A DNA stretch of 64,000 nt from Nitzschia sp. pyKryTriq1 (lineage: Eukaryota; Bacillariophyta; Bacillariophyceae; Bacillariales; Bacillariaceae), in NCBI GenBank assembly GCA_956465555.1, contig OY101118.1:496001-560000 (forward strand), given 5' to 3'. Of the stretch, positions 50,685 to 61,264 are shown piece after piece; the first letter of the stretch is position 1; each line of letters opens with the position of its first letter. The position numbers and the translations under genes were made by a program. The notes beneath the pieces were generated by a model, which had not been told where the DNA came from, made no database searches, and saw nothing but the letters and a program-made list of their open reading frames with translations.

Positions 50685-51539
50685 TTTGGATCTTTCGGGA
50701 ATTTACAACGTTCAATCGATTGAATTATTGCCAGGAAGTTGATGTCGCTCAGATGAATGAATCTTGTGCTCAAAATAAGGTCATATAGCGATGTCACGGG
50801 ATATGCAAATGGAAAAGAGTCTTTTCATGGGCAGCTATTGTTTCAAGGTACGATGAAGATGGTAGAATAAGATATCAATAAAGTATGAAGTGCATATCAG
50901 CTGCTTGCTGCTTTCATCATCGCTTCCACATACGAGTTACGAGTAATAGCACCGAGCGCCGAGAAACGCGATACTGACTACAGAATACATAGCGCCATTG
51001 TCGCTTTTTTCATTTTTTTATTGTCTTTTGTTCCCCTCGACTTCGTAGACTACTCGTACAAGTAGTACACGTACAGTCATACAATATCTCTGCGCGGTCG
51101 TCAGTCCGCCATGCGCTTTTTGCCTTCTTTGGGACGGTTGGAGGACAGGCGAGCAATGTTGATTCCACGTGTTCGTGATTCGAATGAATCCCCAAAATGA
51201 CATCATTCACCTTGAACTTTAGCTCTCTGAAAACCACGCACACCACCCCAAACGACGTCAATAACAAAACATAACTTCTTGCTTTATCATGGACTACTTG
51301 TACGTAGAACAGTCAACAAAGGGAGTATTTGTAGTTGGATTGATTCATTCTTCTTCACCATTCGACATCTTCCATTTCCACTCGACTCGTTCTTTAGAAT
51401 TTCCTTCAAAGAAGAGAGGTGTTACTCATTGAAGCCTGCTCTCGTTCCTTTTTTCTCGCAAGAACATAGTCGAAGCGAGAAAACGGAAAACGCTGCGATA
51501 AAGATCAAGTGTAATTTGTTACAACAGTTGGATTAAGGA
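50685..51539. other. Divergent intergenic spacer
   Basis: 855 bases. Frames here (for example 51010-51267 minus) lack domains. No gene or RNA recognised. Confidence 0.45.
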
Positions 51540-53981
51540 ATGGCTGCCGATATTCCATCAACCGGCAACCTGCGGAGACAACGACATGGGCGGCGGAGAC
51601 CTCGGTTCGATCGACTACTCGCCTTTTGTCAATCGGTGCCCATTCTTTTGTCAGTTTCCTGTGGTAGCTACTTCTTCGCTGCTACCACTTCTTCCTTCTC
51701 CCTCCAACATCCCCACTCGTTATCGCCACCAAGAACATCACACCCCAGGCAGACATCATCGTTATCCATGGTTCAAACTATGGGGTCTAGAGGCTTATCT
51801 CGCTATTTTCAAGCCATTCTGAGTCGGAACCGAGATCGGCAACGCTTTGTCACGGGCAAGTTTCCAGTGATTGTCTCGGTCCAGGAAAATCCTACCCAAA
51901 AATGGCTCAACAAAGACAGTGCCACATCCCTCCTGCTGGTCAACGACACGACACTTGATAGAAGCTTGGCCAGTTATGATCGATTCCAGTGGTTGGATGC
52001 GGTGGAACAACAAGAATTACACGATCGATATGCTTCAATATCTTTGGAACTACTGGCCGAAGTACACATGCCTAAACCTGGTTACGTCCAAATCTTGTCG
52101 AGTTTAGGGGCGGGATCTTCGGCTGAAGCGGTTCGAGAACATGGATCGACTACTCGATGGAATCGATGGCAAAATAGTACGCTGTATCAGGAACTCTTTT
52201 TGGATGAATTGCTGCAACGGCGAAAACAACAAACCCCTTCCCTGGCAGTCCTTCCCACTCAAGATCGATTGTGGGTGACTGGATTTTCTTTGGCAGGACG
52301 AAAGGGATTCGTCAAGAGTATGGATGTGGAAACCGGTCATATTGAATCCGTCAACGCAAGATCCGAAGCCATGACCTTGTGGCCCAACGAACTTTCTAAC
52401 GTTCCCAAGAATTTGATTGGTGCGAACAGTCCCGGAACTTATGTTTTGGAGGACGACGCCTTGTTGGTGAGTGACGGATTTTTAGTTCCTGGAAAGGATC
52501 GAGGTGGAATCTATGTCATTCAAAATCCTGGAAATCCACATTCAGAATGGACGGTCAGTTTGACGGATCGTGAAGGTGAACGATGGTTTTATCATAGGTA
52601 TGTGATGTATGACAATCGGGATAGGAGCGAACATTCCATTCTACAAAGGGATGACAGTCGGTACGGACGCTGACCAAACTGTTGCTTGTCGTTGTACTCT
52701 CTTCGTGATATTGATAAAAGGGCTGTATGGGTCGATCTTACGGGAGATGGGAGAAAATCAATCCTGACTGCTCGAGCCAAACTGCGCAAAGTTGCTGGAA
52801 GTAGGACCACAGATGGAAACCCCTTTGGCTTTCGATTCAATGCCGGTGGCGCGAACGACGAAGATCTTCGACCCAAAAATGGACAATTAGTGTGGCTAGA
52901 AATGCCTGAACCGCATCACTTTGATGAAGCCACTGGTACGCCCCTGGAAGAAGATGGTACCGAATTCGACCCCTTTAGCTTGAGACATTTACCATGGAAA
53001 GAACATGTCCTCGCCCGAGGACCGGATGTCATGTTCAATATTGCGGATATGGATACAACGGATGATACCATTGAAGTCATTTCCAGTCAATTCTTCGATA
53101 AGAAGGTGACTCTTCATTCCATCAAACGCGGACCGAAACCACGCATTACCTTTGCCCGCGTGATTGACGATCGATGCGGGGCTGCCTTCGGTGGTATATT
53201 GGCCGATTTGCTGGGGAAACGCGTCGACGACTCCTCCATAAACACAGACTCGGTGATAATTGACACAGGAAGTACCGTTGATTCCTTGAAAGCTGGTGAT
53301 TCCTTTTCTCACGTCTTAGTGACCAGCCACGAATGCAACTATGCCGAAAATGGCAGTCAGAGGACTTCTATGATGGACATTCATGCCGACCGAACGGTAC
53401 ATCACAATACACATTCACCCGATCATCATATCAGCAAGTCCGAATCTATGGACGGGGGATCTTTGTTCACGTATAAAGTACCGGAGGGTAAAGATGCCTG
53501 GAAAACCGAGCCATGGGTACGAACAACCGTTGCAAGTGGCTTTAAAGTCAAAGGTCAACTTTGGAACGTCATCAACCCCGGAGCACCTGGATTCGTTTAC
53601 ACATTCCATGCCAAATTGGACGATCGACAAACCGGTAAACGCCCCTTGATTGCTGTGGCTGGAGATTGCGCCGAGTCTGCCTACATTTTTCGTCCCGAAA
53701 AAGTTGACCTGGGTAGTGAGGCCGAGGGCGTTGACCCGGAAGCAAGTTATAAGCTCATGTGCGAGATCAAATGTGGCGCTACGGTTGGGAGTATTGGGGT
53801 CGGCTATGAAAACTTGTGCTCGGTGGAACAAGAATCCGGGTACGCTAAGCTCTACATTCCTTGCTATGAAAAGGACAAAATCTTAGTGTTTGCCCTTGGA
53901 AGTGGCGAGGGCGAGGATGGGGAAGATAGTGAAAGTGGTTACGAAGCCGGATGGCACCACGCTAAATCACTATTGATCTAA
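51540..53981 (+). CDS. Membrane-anchored beta-propeller-like (VCBS/FG-GAP-type) protein of unknown function
   Basis: Two exons, 51540..52597 and 52721..53981, 772 residues. The donor is GTATGT; the only phase-correct acceptor is ATAAAAG, which is purine-rich and so less certain. The join gives FYHRAVWVDLTGDGRKSIL, a VCBS/FG-GAP-like blade with a D-x-D/N-x-D-type turn; NIADMDTTDDTIEVI is a second. Other blade-like parts are DDALLVSDGFLVPG, GGIYVIQNPG and GFVYTFHAKLDDRQ. The N-terminus has a hydrophobic stretch (LLAFCQSVPILLSVSCGSYFF) that could be a signal anchor. Such propellers usually act as extracellular or lumenal scaffolds. I recognise no named family. Confidence 0.68.
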
Positions 53982-54415
53982 TTATTATCTGATTGACTGA
54001 TTGACTGATTGCTTGAGTGGTATAAACCTTATTAAAACTGAAACTTCTGTATGTACTGTAGTCTTTTCGGTACTTGTATGGTGGGCTCTAAGCAGTTTTG
54101 ATCAGTCGAAGTAGTCATTCCCTTCGGTATGTGCGTCTTCCGTGCTCGGTCGCAGTGGCTGGGTTCGAGGTTCGAGTTTTCTGTCTACCAGGCAGGCGGC
54201 GTACCAGTACAGTATACCATCATACCAAACAGGGACATAATGACAAATAATAAACGGAAACCGGAGCGACGAGCGACGAGCGATGATGATGATGAAGACT
54301 GCTGATAACACAACCTTGCAACAGCATGTCCCTTTCAACTTGCTCATCTCCATCGCATCTCTCCGCTCTGATGCTATAATATAATATCTCATACTATATC
54401 GTCATCACCACCAGC
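53982..54415. other. Intergenic spacer
   Basis: Between two plus-strand genes; a (TGATTGAC)n repeat lies at 53990-54011 right after the upstream stop. No gene seen. Confidence 0.45.
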
Positions 54416-55603
54416 ATGTCCTCCAATAGTAAAAAAGGTCAACCTTCCGTGGACCCTTACGATGCTTTGGGGATTGCGTTTGGAGCGTCCGAGGCGGAAA
54501 TCACCAAGGCCTATAGGAAACTCGCGCTCAAGTTGCATCCCGACAAACAGCGACAAGGTCTGAGCCCGAAAGAGCAAGAGGAGGTTGCCAAGCAGTTTCA
54601 TGATATCAAAGAAGCGCGGTCGTTTTTGTTGGATGCTGAGCATGCGGAAGATCGACGTCAATTTGATGCCAGGCGCGAGTCGGACCGAATACGGCGCGAG
54701 ACAGAAGCTGTGCGGGACCGACAAATGAGTGATCGACGGAAGCGAATGCGAGAGGAACTGAAAGAGAAGGAATTACAAGCGCAACAAGAAGCAGAAGGGA
54801 GTACTAGGGCTAGGAAACAGCAAAAGAAAGACAAGCAGGAAAAAGAAGTGGTTGATCAACTTCGAAGAGAAGGACTGAAACGAAGAGAGGAACAGGCCAA
54901 TCGCAACGCGGAAAAGGAGCTGGAACGTGAACTTCGCAAGGAGCGTAAGGAAAGAAGGGATTTTTTGGAGGAGCGACAAGTGCGGCTGAAATGGGACCGA
55001 AAGAAAATAAAAATCAGCCCTTCCGAACACTCTATTGCAACGCTGTTATCAGAGTTTGGGGCCGTTGAGACTGTGGAATTCTTGGGAAAGAAGGGGAATC
55101 AAGCGTTAGTCACATTCGAACATGTGTCTAGTTGTCGTCCGTGTGTAGATGCCTATGCTACAAGCAAAGCGATGAGAGCCAAATTTGTAGGACAGCGCAA
55201 AGATCAAGAGGAGGAGGAAGAAGAAGAAGACAGTCGGGAACAAGAAAACGAGCCACTTACCACCCGCGTGTCTCACAGCCGCGATGCAGAGACCTTGGAA
55301 GAGCGCCGCCTTCGTCAGGCTGCTGAGCGTGAAGCACTGCTCAGAGAGATGCAACAAGACGGTGGTGTTGAACCGGTCGAAAGAAATCAAACCTCGGCGG
55401 AGGAATTCCCCTCCAAGGCAAAATCATCATTTCGCAAGACAGCAGATCTGGGTAGAACGATACCTTTTCCGATTCCCTTTCCAGATTCTGACAAACTTCG
55501 GGACTTGTCGCCTGCCAAAAAGCTAGAGATGCTGGAGGACGATATTTTGGGCGACCTGGTAACGCCCATGCAACTCCAGTCACTGAAGAGAGCCGTTGTC
55601 TAG
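54416..55603 (+). CDS. DNAJC17: DnaJ/RRM splicing cofactor (DNAJC17/Cwf23-like)
   Basis: Single exon, 395 residues. The J domain spans about 12-82 (DPYDALGIAFGASEAEITKA, with the HPD of LKLHPDKQRQ). A long charged coiled coil follows (85-190, Arg/Glu/Lys-rich), then an RRM-like domain about 195-265 (KIKISPSEHSIATLLSEFG, QALVTFEHVSSCRPCVDAY) and a C-terminal tail. This order is that of DNAJC17 in animals and Cwf23 in yeast, which act with spliceosome components. The Met at 54416 is 18 codons before the J domain. Nuclear location is assumed from the family. Confidence 0.88.
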   Translation: MSSNSKKGQPSVDPYDALGIAFGASEAEITKAYRKLALKLHPDKQRQGLSPKEQEEVAKQFHDIKEARSFLLDAEHAEDRRQFDARRESDRIRRETEAVRDRQMSDRRKRMREELKEKELQAQQEAEGSTRARKQQKKDKQEKEVVDQLRREGLKRREEQANRNAEKELERELRKERKERRDFLEERQVRLKWDRKKIKISPSEHSIATLLSEFGAVETVEFLGKKGNQALVTFEHVSSCRPCVDAYATSKAMRAKFVGQRKDQEEEEEEEDSREQENEPLTTRVSHSRDAETLEERRLRQAAEREALLREMQQDGGVEPVERNQTSAEEFPSKAKSSFRKTADLGRTIPFPIPFPDSDKLRDLSPAKKLEMLEDDILGDLVTPMQLQSLKRAVV

Positions 55604-56553
55604 TAGTATAGTGATAGTCTTGTCATTCATAAAAAGGACAAACAAAGTTATAGCTAACGTCAGATTTTTAGATTTGACTGACCAGCTATAGTCACCGACT
55701 AAGCTTTGATGATTCAAAGTGTACCAGGTACTTCGTAGTCTCTTCCGAGACCGCAAGTCGGGCGTCTTTGCCTAGCTTTTCTACTAGCTAAATTTAGATG
55801 GATTGTTCCATGTTGTTCTTGATTTTTCGTCTGGGCTCTTCTCTTCTCCAAGAACGATTTTCATTCTATTTACAGTACTTGTATACCCTTATTTATCTAT
55901 CATACTACTTTCCTATTGCAGAAGTCAGAAGTCAGAAGTGTACCGTACAGTACAGTAAGAGTAAACTATGGAAGGTCTACGACTCTCTGGCTCTGCACGA
56001 GTACAGAAGTAGAGAGAGTTCTCTCTACTTACAGCAGTTACATTCACTGTACTGTACCAGGTACCAGGTCTACCGGTATGATACGCGTACGCGTACCGGA
56101 CCTGTACTCTGCGCGGGGGCCTCCATAGCTAGCGAACAAAGTAGACCAGACCCCTGTTTCGTTCAAAAATTCAAAGTGGTGGAACCGGCCGTGGTGCGTG
56201 CGTCAACACCACGCGGAGTCTCCGAGCCACGAACAAGATTTAAATAAGCCCTCCTCCAGTCTTTCTGTCGCACGAGTCAAATGACGGGAAAAACAACATG
56301 ATAAATCGCCTAAAAATTCCGGTCCGGGATTGAATCTTGTTAACTTGTGTATGGCTTTTACTTTAGTTTTTTACTACTGTATGCCGCGCGGCATTGGAGT
56401 CAAGTCGGAAGGAGGCGACAACGAAAAACGACAAAAAAGCACGCACACTTCTCTTTAGCTTGCTTGTCTTGGATCAAAAAACCATTCATCGATCAATCAA
56501 GAACAACAAAAGCTCTTTCGGACAACCTCAGACCGAGTTCATTATATTCCACG
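55604..56553. other. Intergenic spacer with GTAC palindromes
   Basis: 950 bases. Palindrome-rich part 55930-56110 (GTACCAGGTACCAGGT, ACGCGTACGCGT). A 149-codon frame at 55798-56247 runs through the repeats without a domain and is rejected. The downstream gene's frame is open from 56347. Confidence 0.55.
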
Positions 56554-57958
56554 ATGACCATGAGAAGAAGCAACATTCGCACCACGATGACCGTTCCGAT
56601 AATAGGACTATTCACTCTCTTCATGGTGATGCTACAGATTGCGTGCTCGTTCGACCGCGTGGCGGCGGAAGCAATGCATACGAGTGCTCGTACATCGCAG
56701 GGAGTGCGACGGCTTCAAGACACCGGCACAAGTGCACCAGATGAGGTTGTCGCTTTGCTTTCGGACGCTCCAACCGATTTTCCCACTCCCGGCGCAACAG
56801 TGTCAGCAACAGATTCACCCACCAGCACACCGGTAACTCCCCCGCCGACACCCCTTCCAACAGCGCAACCTACGCTCACAGCAACGTCTTCACCGACCAC
56901 CCCTTTGGCGACAGAGTCACCCACGAGTAAGCCAACAACAGCAAGTCCGACGCAAGCGACACAAGCCCCAATTCTGCCTGCCACTGACTCTCCTACTATA
57001 GAAGCGACTATTGCTGATACTGCTGAGGAAACCACAGCCAAGCCCGCTGCCCAGCCGACCCGCGCGCCAGTGTCCAGCCCGACGAATAGACCCAATCCTT
57101 CGCTCCCCGCTCCTTCGCCTCCCACTTCTTCGCCGAACAACAGTGATAATGACAGCAAGAACAGCAAGATGGACTCGACCACGATCATCATTATTTGTGC
57201 CGCGGTGGCTGGTGCGGTGCTGGTCTTGTCGCTGGCCATTTTTCTCAAGTTCTACTTTGCCAAAAAACAAAAAGCGGCGGCGGCTAGAAGTAAACGACAA
57301 AGGAATGAGAAGATCAACCAGAAGGATTCGTATAGAACGGAAAACTCACCGTAAGTTGTTGTTGCTTTCGACGACAGGGGGCACGAATTTCATTTCGCAT
57401 GCACTCACCATATTCTGTACCTTTTTTTCAATTTTTCTTCTGTGTAAACAATCAATACATTGATACCACAGGGAGGTTTGGATAGCGCCGACTGACAATG
57501 ATGGAGATGTGAGCACATTGGGTGATCCCATTGGTTTATCAACTATTGGTGGCCTGAGAGAGGCGGTCGACGATACTCAGTCTTTGAACACTGCCAGTCT
57601 CGACCGCATGTTGGATGTGAATACTGCTGCTGGTACTTCCTTCCGAACGGAAAATCGTCAGCATCATCTCCAGGATCATGCATTTCTCATGGATCCCGGA
57701 GAATGTTTTGACGTCAATGCCCCACCAGGAAAATTAGGAGTGATCCTGGAAGACTATTCAGATGGTGGTGTCCCTATTGTTCATGATGTGAAACAAAATA
57801 GCCCACTGGTCGGGCGGATCATGAAGGGAGATCGATTGTGTAGTGTGGATGGGGTGGATTGTACTGGAAAGGAAGCATTGAGCGTGGCAAAACTCTTGAA
57901 AAACAGGGAAAATGAGTCATCACGGATCCTAACGTTTTGCAGGCCATCGCCATGTTAA
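56554..57958 (+). CDS. Single-pass membrane protein: Thr/Pro mucin ectodomain, TM helix, cytosolic PDZ domain
   Basis: Two exons, 56554..57350 and 57472..57958 (donor GTAAGT, acceptor CCACAG), 427 residues. The signal peptide covers about 14-40 (PIIGLFTLFMVMLQIACSF). Then RRLQ (52-55) and a Ser/Thr/Pro-rich ectodomain to 205 with many SPT/TPP units, probably O-glycosylated. The TM helix is 209-235, followed by a basic stop-transfer. The cytosolic tail ends in a PDZ-like domain (344-423): GKLGVILEDY is the carboxylate-binding loop and VGRIMKGDRLCSVDGVDCTG the core. This suggests a cell-surface or wall-associated sensor or linker with an intracellular peptide-binding head. No ligand can be inferred. 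The Met at 56554 is chosen because the signal peptide follows. Confidence 0.75.
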
Positions 57959-58741
57959 AAAGCAAATAATTATTTATAGCAACGATCGATCGATATAGCT
58001 GGATACAAATCCAATGCTTTTGGACAGCATTGTTGATACGATCGAATTTTTTTGGACAGCATTTTGTTGTTGATACGATTGATTGATTTCTGAGGGAGAA
58101 AAGCAGGAGTGAGGAGTCGTCGTCGTCGTCGACGAGTTTGCAATCATTTGCCAAACTCGGAAAAGGTGGGCCTCGCTAGCGGACCGCATAACAACCTCTG
58201 TCCGTTCCTAATCACGAATGTCGTATTCGTGTTGCAAGGCAATATTGTGGGAAATCGGGATTGAGCCTCACCAGGTTCTCTGAGCCTCACATGCAGTTAG
58301 TCGAAAGAACACTATTTTAGTGAAGCGCGAGCGCGAGAACCCTCTATTTTAGAGTGCTGTACGCGAACGGTACATTTTAGATTTTAGAGTGCTGTACGCC
58401 GACGGTACATACCAGTTACAGTACAGTAGTACCTGTATCTGGTATAGGTATTTACGCAGTCCCGCTAATACTAGAAAGTCTGTTCTCTAACACGGTATAC
58501 CGGTAGCTAAGCGTACATTACAAGTACCGGTACGGTTCAATAAGTAGACCTACCGGTACAAGTAGTACGGTAGCAGAGATGATGATGATAAAGGGAAGAC
58601 GTCGTCGTCAGGCAAAAAAGGCGCGAAATAAAAACGGACGAAGACGGCGAGGAGTAATAGTTGTCGAAGAAGAATCATCATCATCATCGCTCACACTACA
58701 TCACGTTCCATCCATTCCGTGCTATTTGAAGAACCCGTGTC
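57959..58741. other. Intergenic spacer with two direct-repeat sets
   Basis: Contains TGGACAGCATT...GTTGATACGAT twice (58021-58042, 58053-58080), a 30-base tandem repeat (58346-58375, 58381-58410) and a GTAC-palindrome stretch to 58570. The frame of the next gene's region at 58579 is a different, short basic frame and is not called. Confidence 0.6.
58346..58410. repeat. Two-copy 30-base direct repeat
   Basis: Copies start ATTTTAGAGTGCTGTACGC; they differ at two positions and have a 35-base period. Confidence 0.85.
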
Positions 58742-58957
58742 ATGCTATCCTCTATCCTGAATAACCCACAATACGCAATGCTCACTCTCCCTAAGACAAT
58801 GGTGTTGCGAAGAAGCAGAAGTGATGGCTCCTTGTCGGACAGTCCCCTCGTTTCCCGCATATCGAAGGCGAAGCCGGGAAAACGCGGCAGGTCCTCGTCG
58901 CCTTCTGCACGCAAGCCTGGCGACAACAGCGCTAGTACTAGCAGCAATGGCTACGGC

Positions 58958-58995
<38 letters not shown>

Positions 58996-60097
58996 CGGTC
59001 GCAACCTAAAGCGATGGGCCTCATTACAAAGTCGGCCTTCTATGGTGAACGTTACCGAACGTGTCGGCCCCCGAAGACGCGTCCGATTCTCGCGAGAAAA
59101 ACCAGAAATCGTCTGGACGTTGTCACGAGAACACTTCTCAGATGACGAAAGCTTCGCGTATTGGATCCACCCCGATGAAATGGATAGCTTTATTGAACGA
59201 AATTGGGACATCGTTGATGCTTATGAGAAACACAATGTCAAGAAATTATCAGACCAGCCGCCTTCGTCTTCTAGTGACTTCAATCTCTGCACTAGAGGGC
59301 TAGAAAGTTACATCCTCGAGCGGAAACGCGGCAAGGCGATTCATCTCACCAAAAAGAAAAATGCATATACGGCCGTGCTACTATGGGGGCGTGGACTCAG
59401 TGACGAAGAGAGGTCCCGACGCTACCAGGTCGTGTCGAAGCGTTGCTTGAAACGAGCCCTCGAGTACGGCAGAAGGGATGAAATTGTGGCGAAGCGTATC
59501 TTTGCCGAGGACATAACGGCTGGCATTCGAAAAATCCATCGATCACAGAGTGATCTTACACCCTTAGCGAGGGGTACACAAGTCACCGTGGGAATGACAT
59601 CCACAAATCGGAAACGCAGTTCTGCGACTGCAGGCAACGTCGGGCGTGCGAGTACTAGAAAGGCAAATCCTCCGAGGCGTGCGTCGTCACTAAACCATGA
59701 CGCTATGGTTGCGTCGTTGTCTCGATTGCCGGAGGATACAGGACGGTCTCCCTCAGTACGCACCAAGTCTCCGAACCAAGTTCGGCTCAGTAGCAAGTCC
59801 AAGAGCCCACCGCGAGGTGGTAGGCGAGCGTCTTCACGAACGGCCTCGACAGAACGAAAGGAAGCCGAGAGCAGACGTAAATCTGTTTCTGATATTCTTC
59901 CTCCACCGATGCTGCAGACAAGCGATGAAGGTGAATTTCGTGGACGAGAGGTGGCGCAACTAGAGAGCAAGTCGCCCACTGTAGCAAGTGCTAAGAAGGT
60001 GGGGTATGATCATCCCTTTGCATCTCCCGTGATTTCTCCCAGTGCCAGAGCATTGAAGTCGGCTAAGGTCATCTTTTCGATGCTACACAAAGAATAA
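58742..60097 (+). CDS. Hypothetical protein with an 'RGLE' block, likely diatom lineage-specific family
   Basis: Single exon, 451 residues; Mets at 58742, 58778 and 58799 are all possible starts. The N-terminus is basic and Ser-rich with a poly-Asn run from (AAC)n at 58956-58996. The conserved-looking core (about 115-240) has RRRVRFSREKPEIVWTLSRE, SDDESFAYWIHPDEMDSFI, then FNLCTRGLESYILERKRG and RRYQVVSKRCLKRALEYGRR. I know this arrangement (VRF..., acidic-aromatic motif, then RGLE and a helical repeat) as a recurrent diatom hypothetical type, from memory only. The C-terminus is Arg/Ser/Pro-rich (KSPNQVRLSSKSKSPPRGG), possibly phosphorylated and nucleic-acid binding. Function unknown. Confidence 0.72.
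58956..58996 (+). repeat. (AAC)n microsatellite, poly-Asn coding
   Basis: In the 5' part of the 'RGLE' gene. Confidence 0.9.
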
Positions 60098-60235
60098 TTT
60101 AGATCACCCACAGACAGACAGTCAGTACTGGGCACATGCTCAGCTATATCGCTAAATAAAAAAAAACTTTTTTACATTGTGTCACAATTCTATCTTCTTC
60201 CAACGGCACAATAGCGCTGTCAAAACTCTTCTTTG

Positions 60236-61264
60236 TTATGGAGCTACATAATTATTTGTTTCACTCCTTGGCTCGCTCTCTTCTGGAAGAAGCAACGTGA
60301 TAGGATCAGGTGGTCCTGAAGCCATCTGACTTGTCCCACCCCCCAACTGTGGAATCTTGTTCGGTGGTCCGATCCAGTAGTGCACCTGCCACAGTACCCC
60401 TGCGACCACGGGTGCACAGATCATGCCAATCTTGTCATTCTTATCCTTGGGCGAAATACATATCCCAATACGTTGTGCAAATGGGTTCTCCATGGAACGT
60501 TGGCCACTGCAGATGATGGTTATGGATCGGACTTGCCGTTGCCCAGCAGGAAGGCGTTCACTAGTTCTTCGATAGAAACCCAAATTAACTCTTCGCGCTT
60601 CTTCTAGAGTCTCCAATCCCCATATCGAAGCAAAATCAATATAAAGCACTTGGCCTTCTGGAACTCTGATCTCTTTCCTTGGCCGGTTCACGGTTCCTCG
60701 GTTGCCGAGGATGGCGGTGTCGGAGTAAGCTAGAAGCTTAGGTGGCGGCCGACGAAGTTCCGCTATTCGGCTCAAGCAGGCCCTGCATGATTGTACTAGG
60801 ATATCGTACCCCAGAAATTCTGCTTCGATTTGGAGCTGTCTGACTTTACAGACGTCGATACTTGTGGCAGGCTTGATTTGCTGAGTTCTCATGAAATATA
60901 GCACATCTTCAAAGGCATCGGGATCTCTGTCAATGAAAATCGGCAAAGTCTCCTCCTCCGTGCTGCTGGTAGTAGTTGCAACGGCAGAGCTGCACATGGT
61001 GATAGTCGCCTGGCATGTATCGTTGTCTACTGACACGAAAGGATCCGACTGCTGATTATCGCTGTCCCCACGGAGTCGTTTGTTAGGTCGTTGAGGTGTG
61101 CCGTCTTGTGGCTCCTGCTCAGCAGGACAAGAAGTGACACTCAAAGAAGGGTTCCATCGTCTCAAGAGGGCTTCAAAGAATCCTGCCTTCGAAAACTCCA
61201 GCGTCCCTCTCGTCGTGTAAAATAACCGCCCGCCGACATTCAAAGTTACGTGATCCGTTGCCAT
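60236..61264 (-). CDS. BTB/POZ (K-channel tetramerisation type) protein
   Basis: Single exon, 342 residues. The N-terminus VTLNVGGRLFYTTRGTLEF is the T1/KCTD-type BTB start. The second half of the BTB, PIFIDRDPDAFEDVLYFMRT and QLQIEAEFLGYDILVQSC, comes only after a disordered insertion of about 65 residues (41-105). The C-terminal half (about 190-310) is a beta-rich region (EGQVLYIDFASIWGLETLEE, VLWQVHYWIGPPNKIPQLGG) that I do not recognise. BTB-T1 proteins without channel domains often act as cullin-3 adaptors; that is inference here. The start is unambiguous, with the domain at residue 6. Confidence 0.8.
   Translation of the reverse strand: MATDHVTLNVGGRLFYTTRGTLEFSKAGFFEALLRRWNPSLSVTSCPAEQEPQDGTPQRPNKRLRGDSDNQQSDPFVSVDNDTCQATITMCSSAVATTTSSTEEETLPIFIDRDPDAFEDVLYFMRTQQIKPATSIDVCKVRQLQIEAEFLGYDILVQSCRACLSRIAELRRPPPKLLAYSDTAILGNRGTVNRPRKEIRVPEGQVLYIDFASIWGLETLEEARRVNLGFYRRTSERLPAGQRQVRSITIICSGQRSMENPFAQRIGICISPKDKNDKIGMICAPVVAGVLWQVHYWIGPPNKIPQLGGGTSQMASGPPDPITLLLPEESEPRSETNNYVAP

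Noticed and set aside
55798-56247. 149-codon plus-strand frame
   Set aside because: Runs through GTAC palindromes; composition is an artefact of the repeat.
58140-58320. Possible structured RNA or tRNA
   Set aside because: Has GC-rich stems, but no cloverleaf, no TTCGAATC-type T arm and no snRNA signature.
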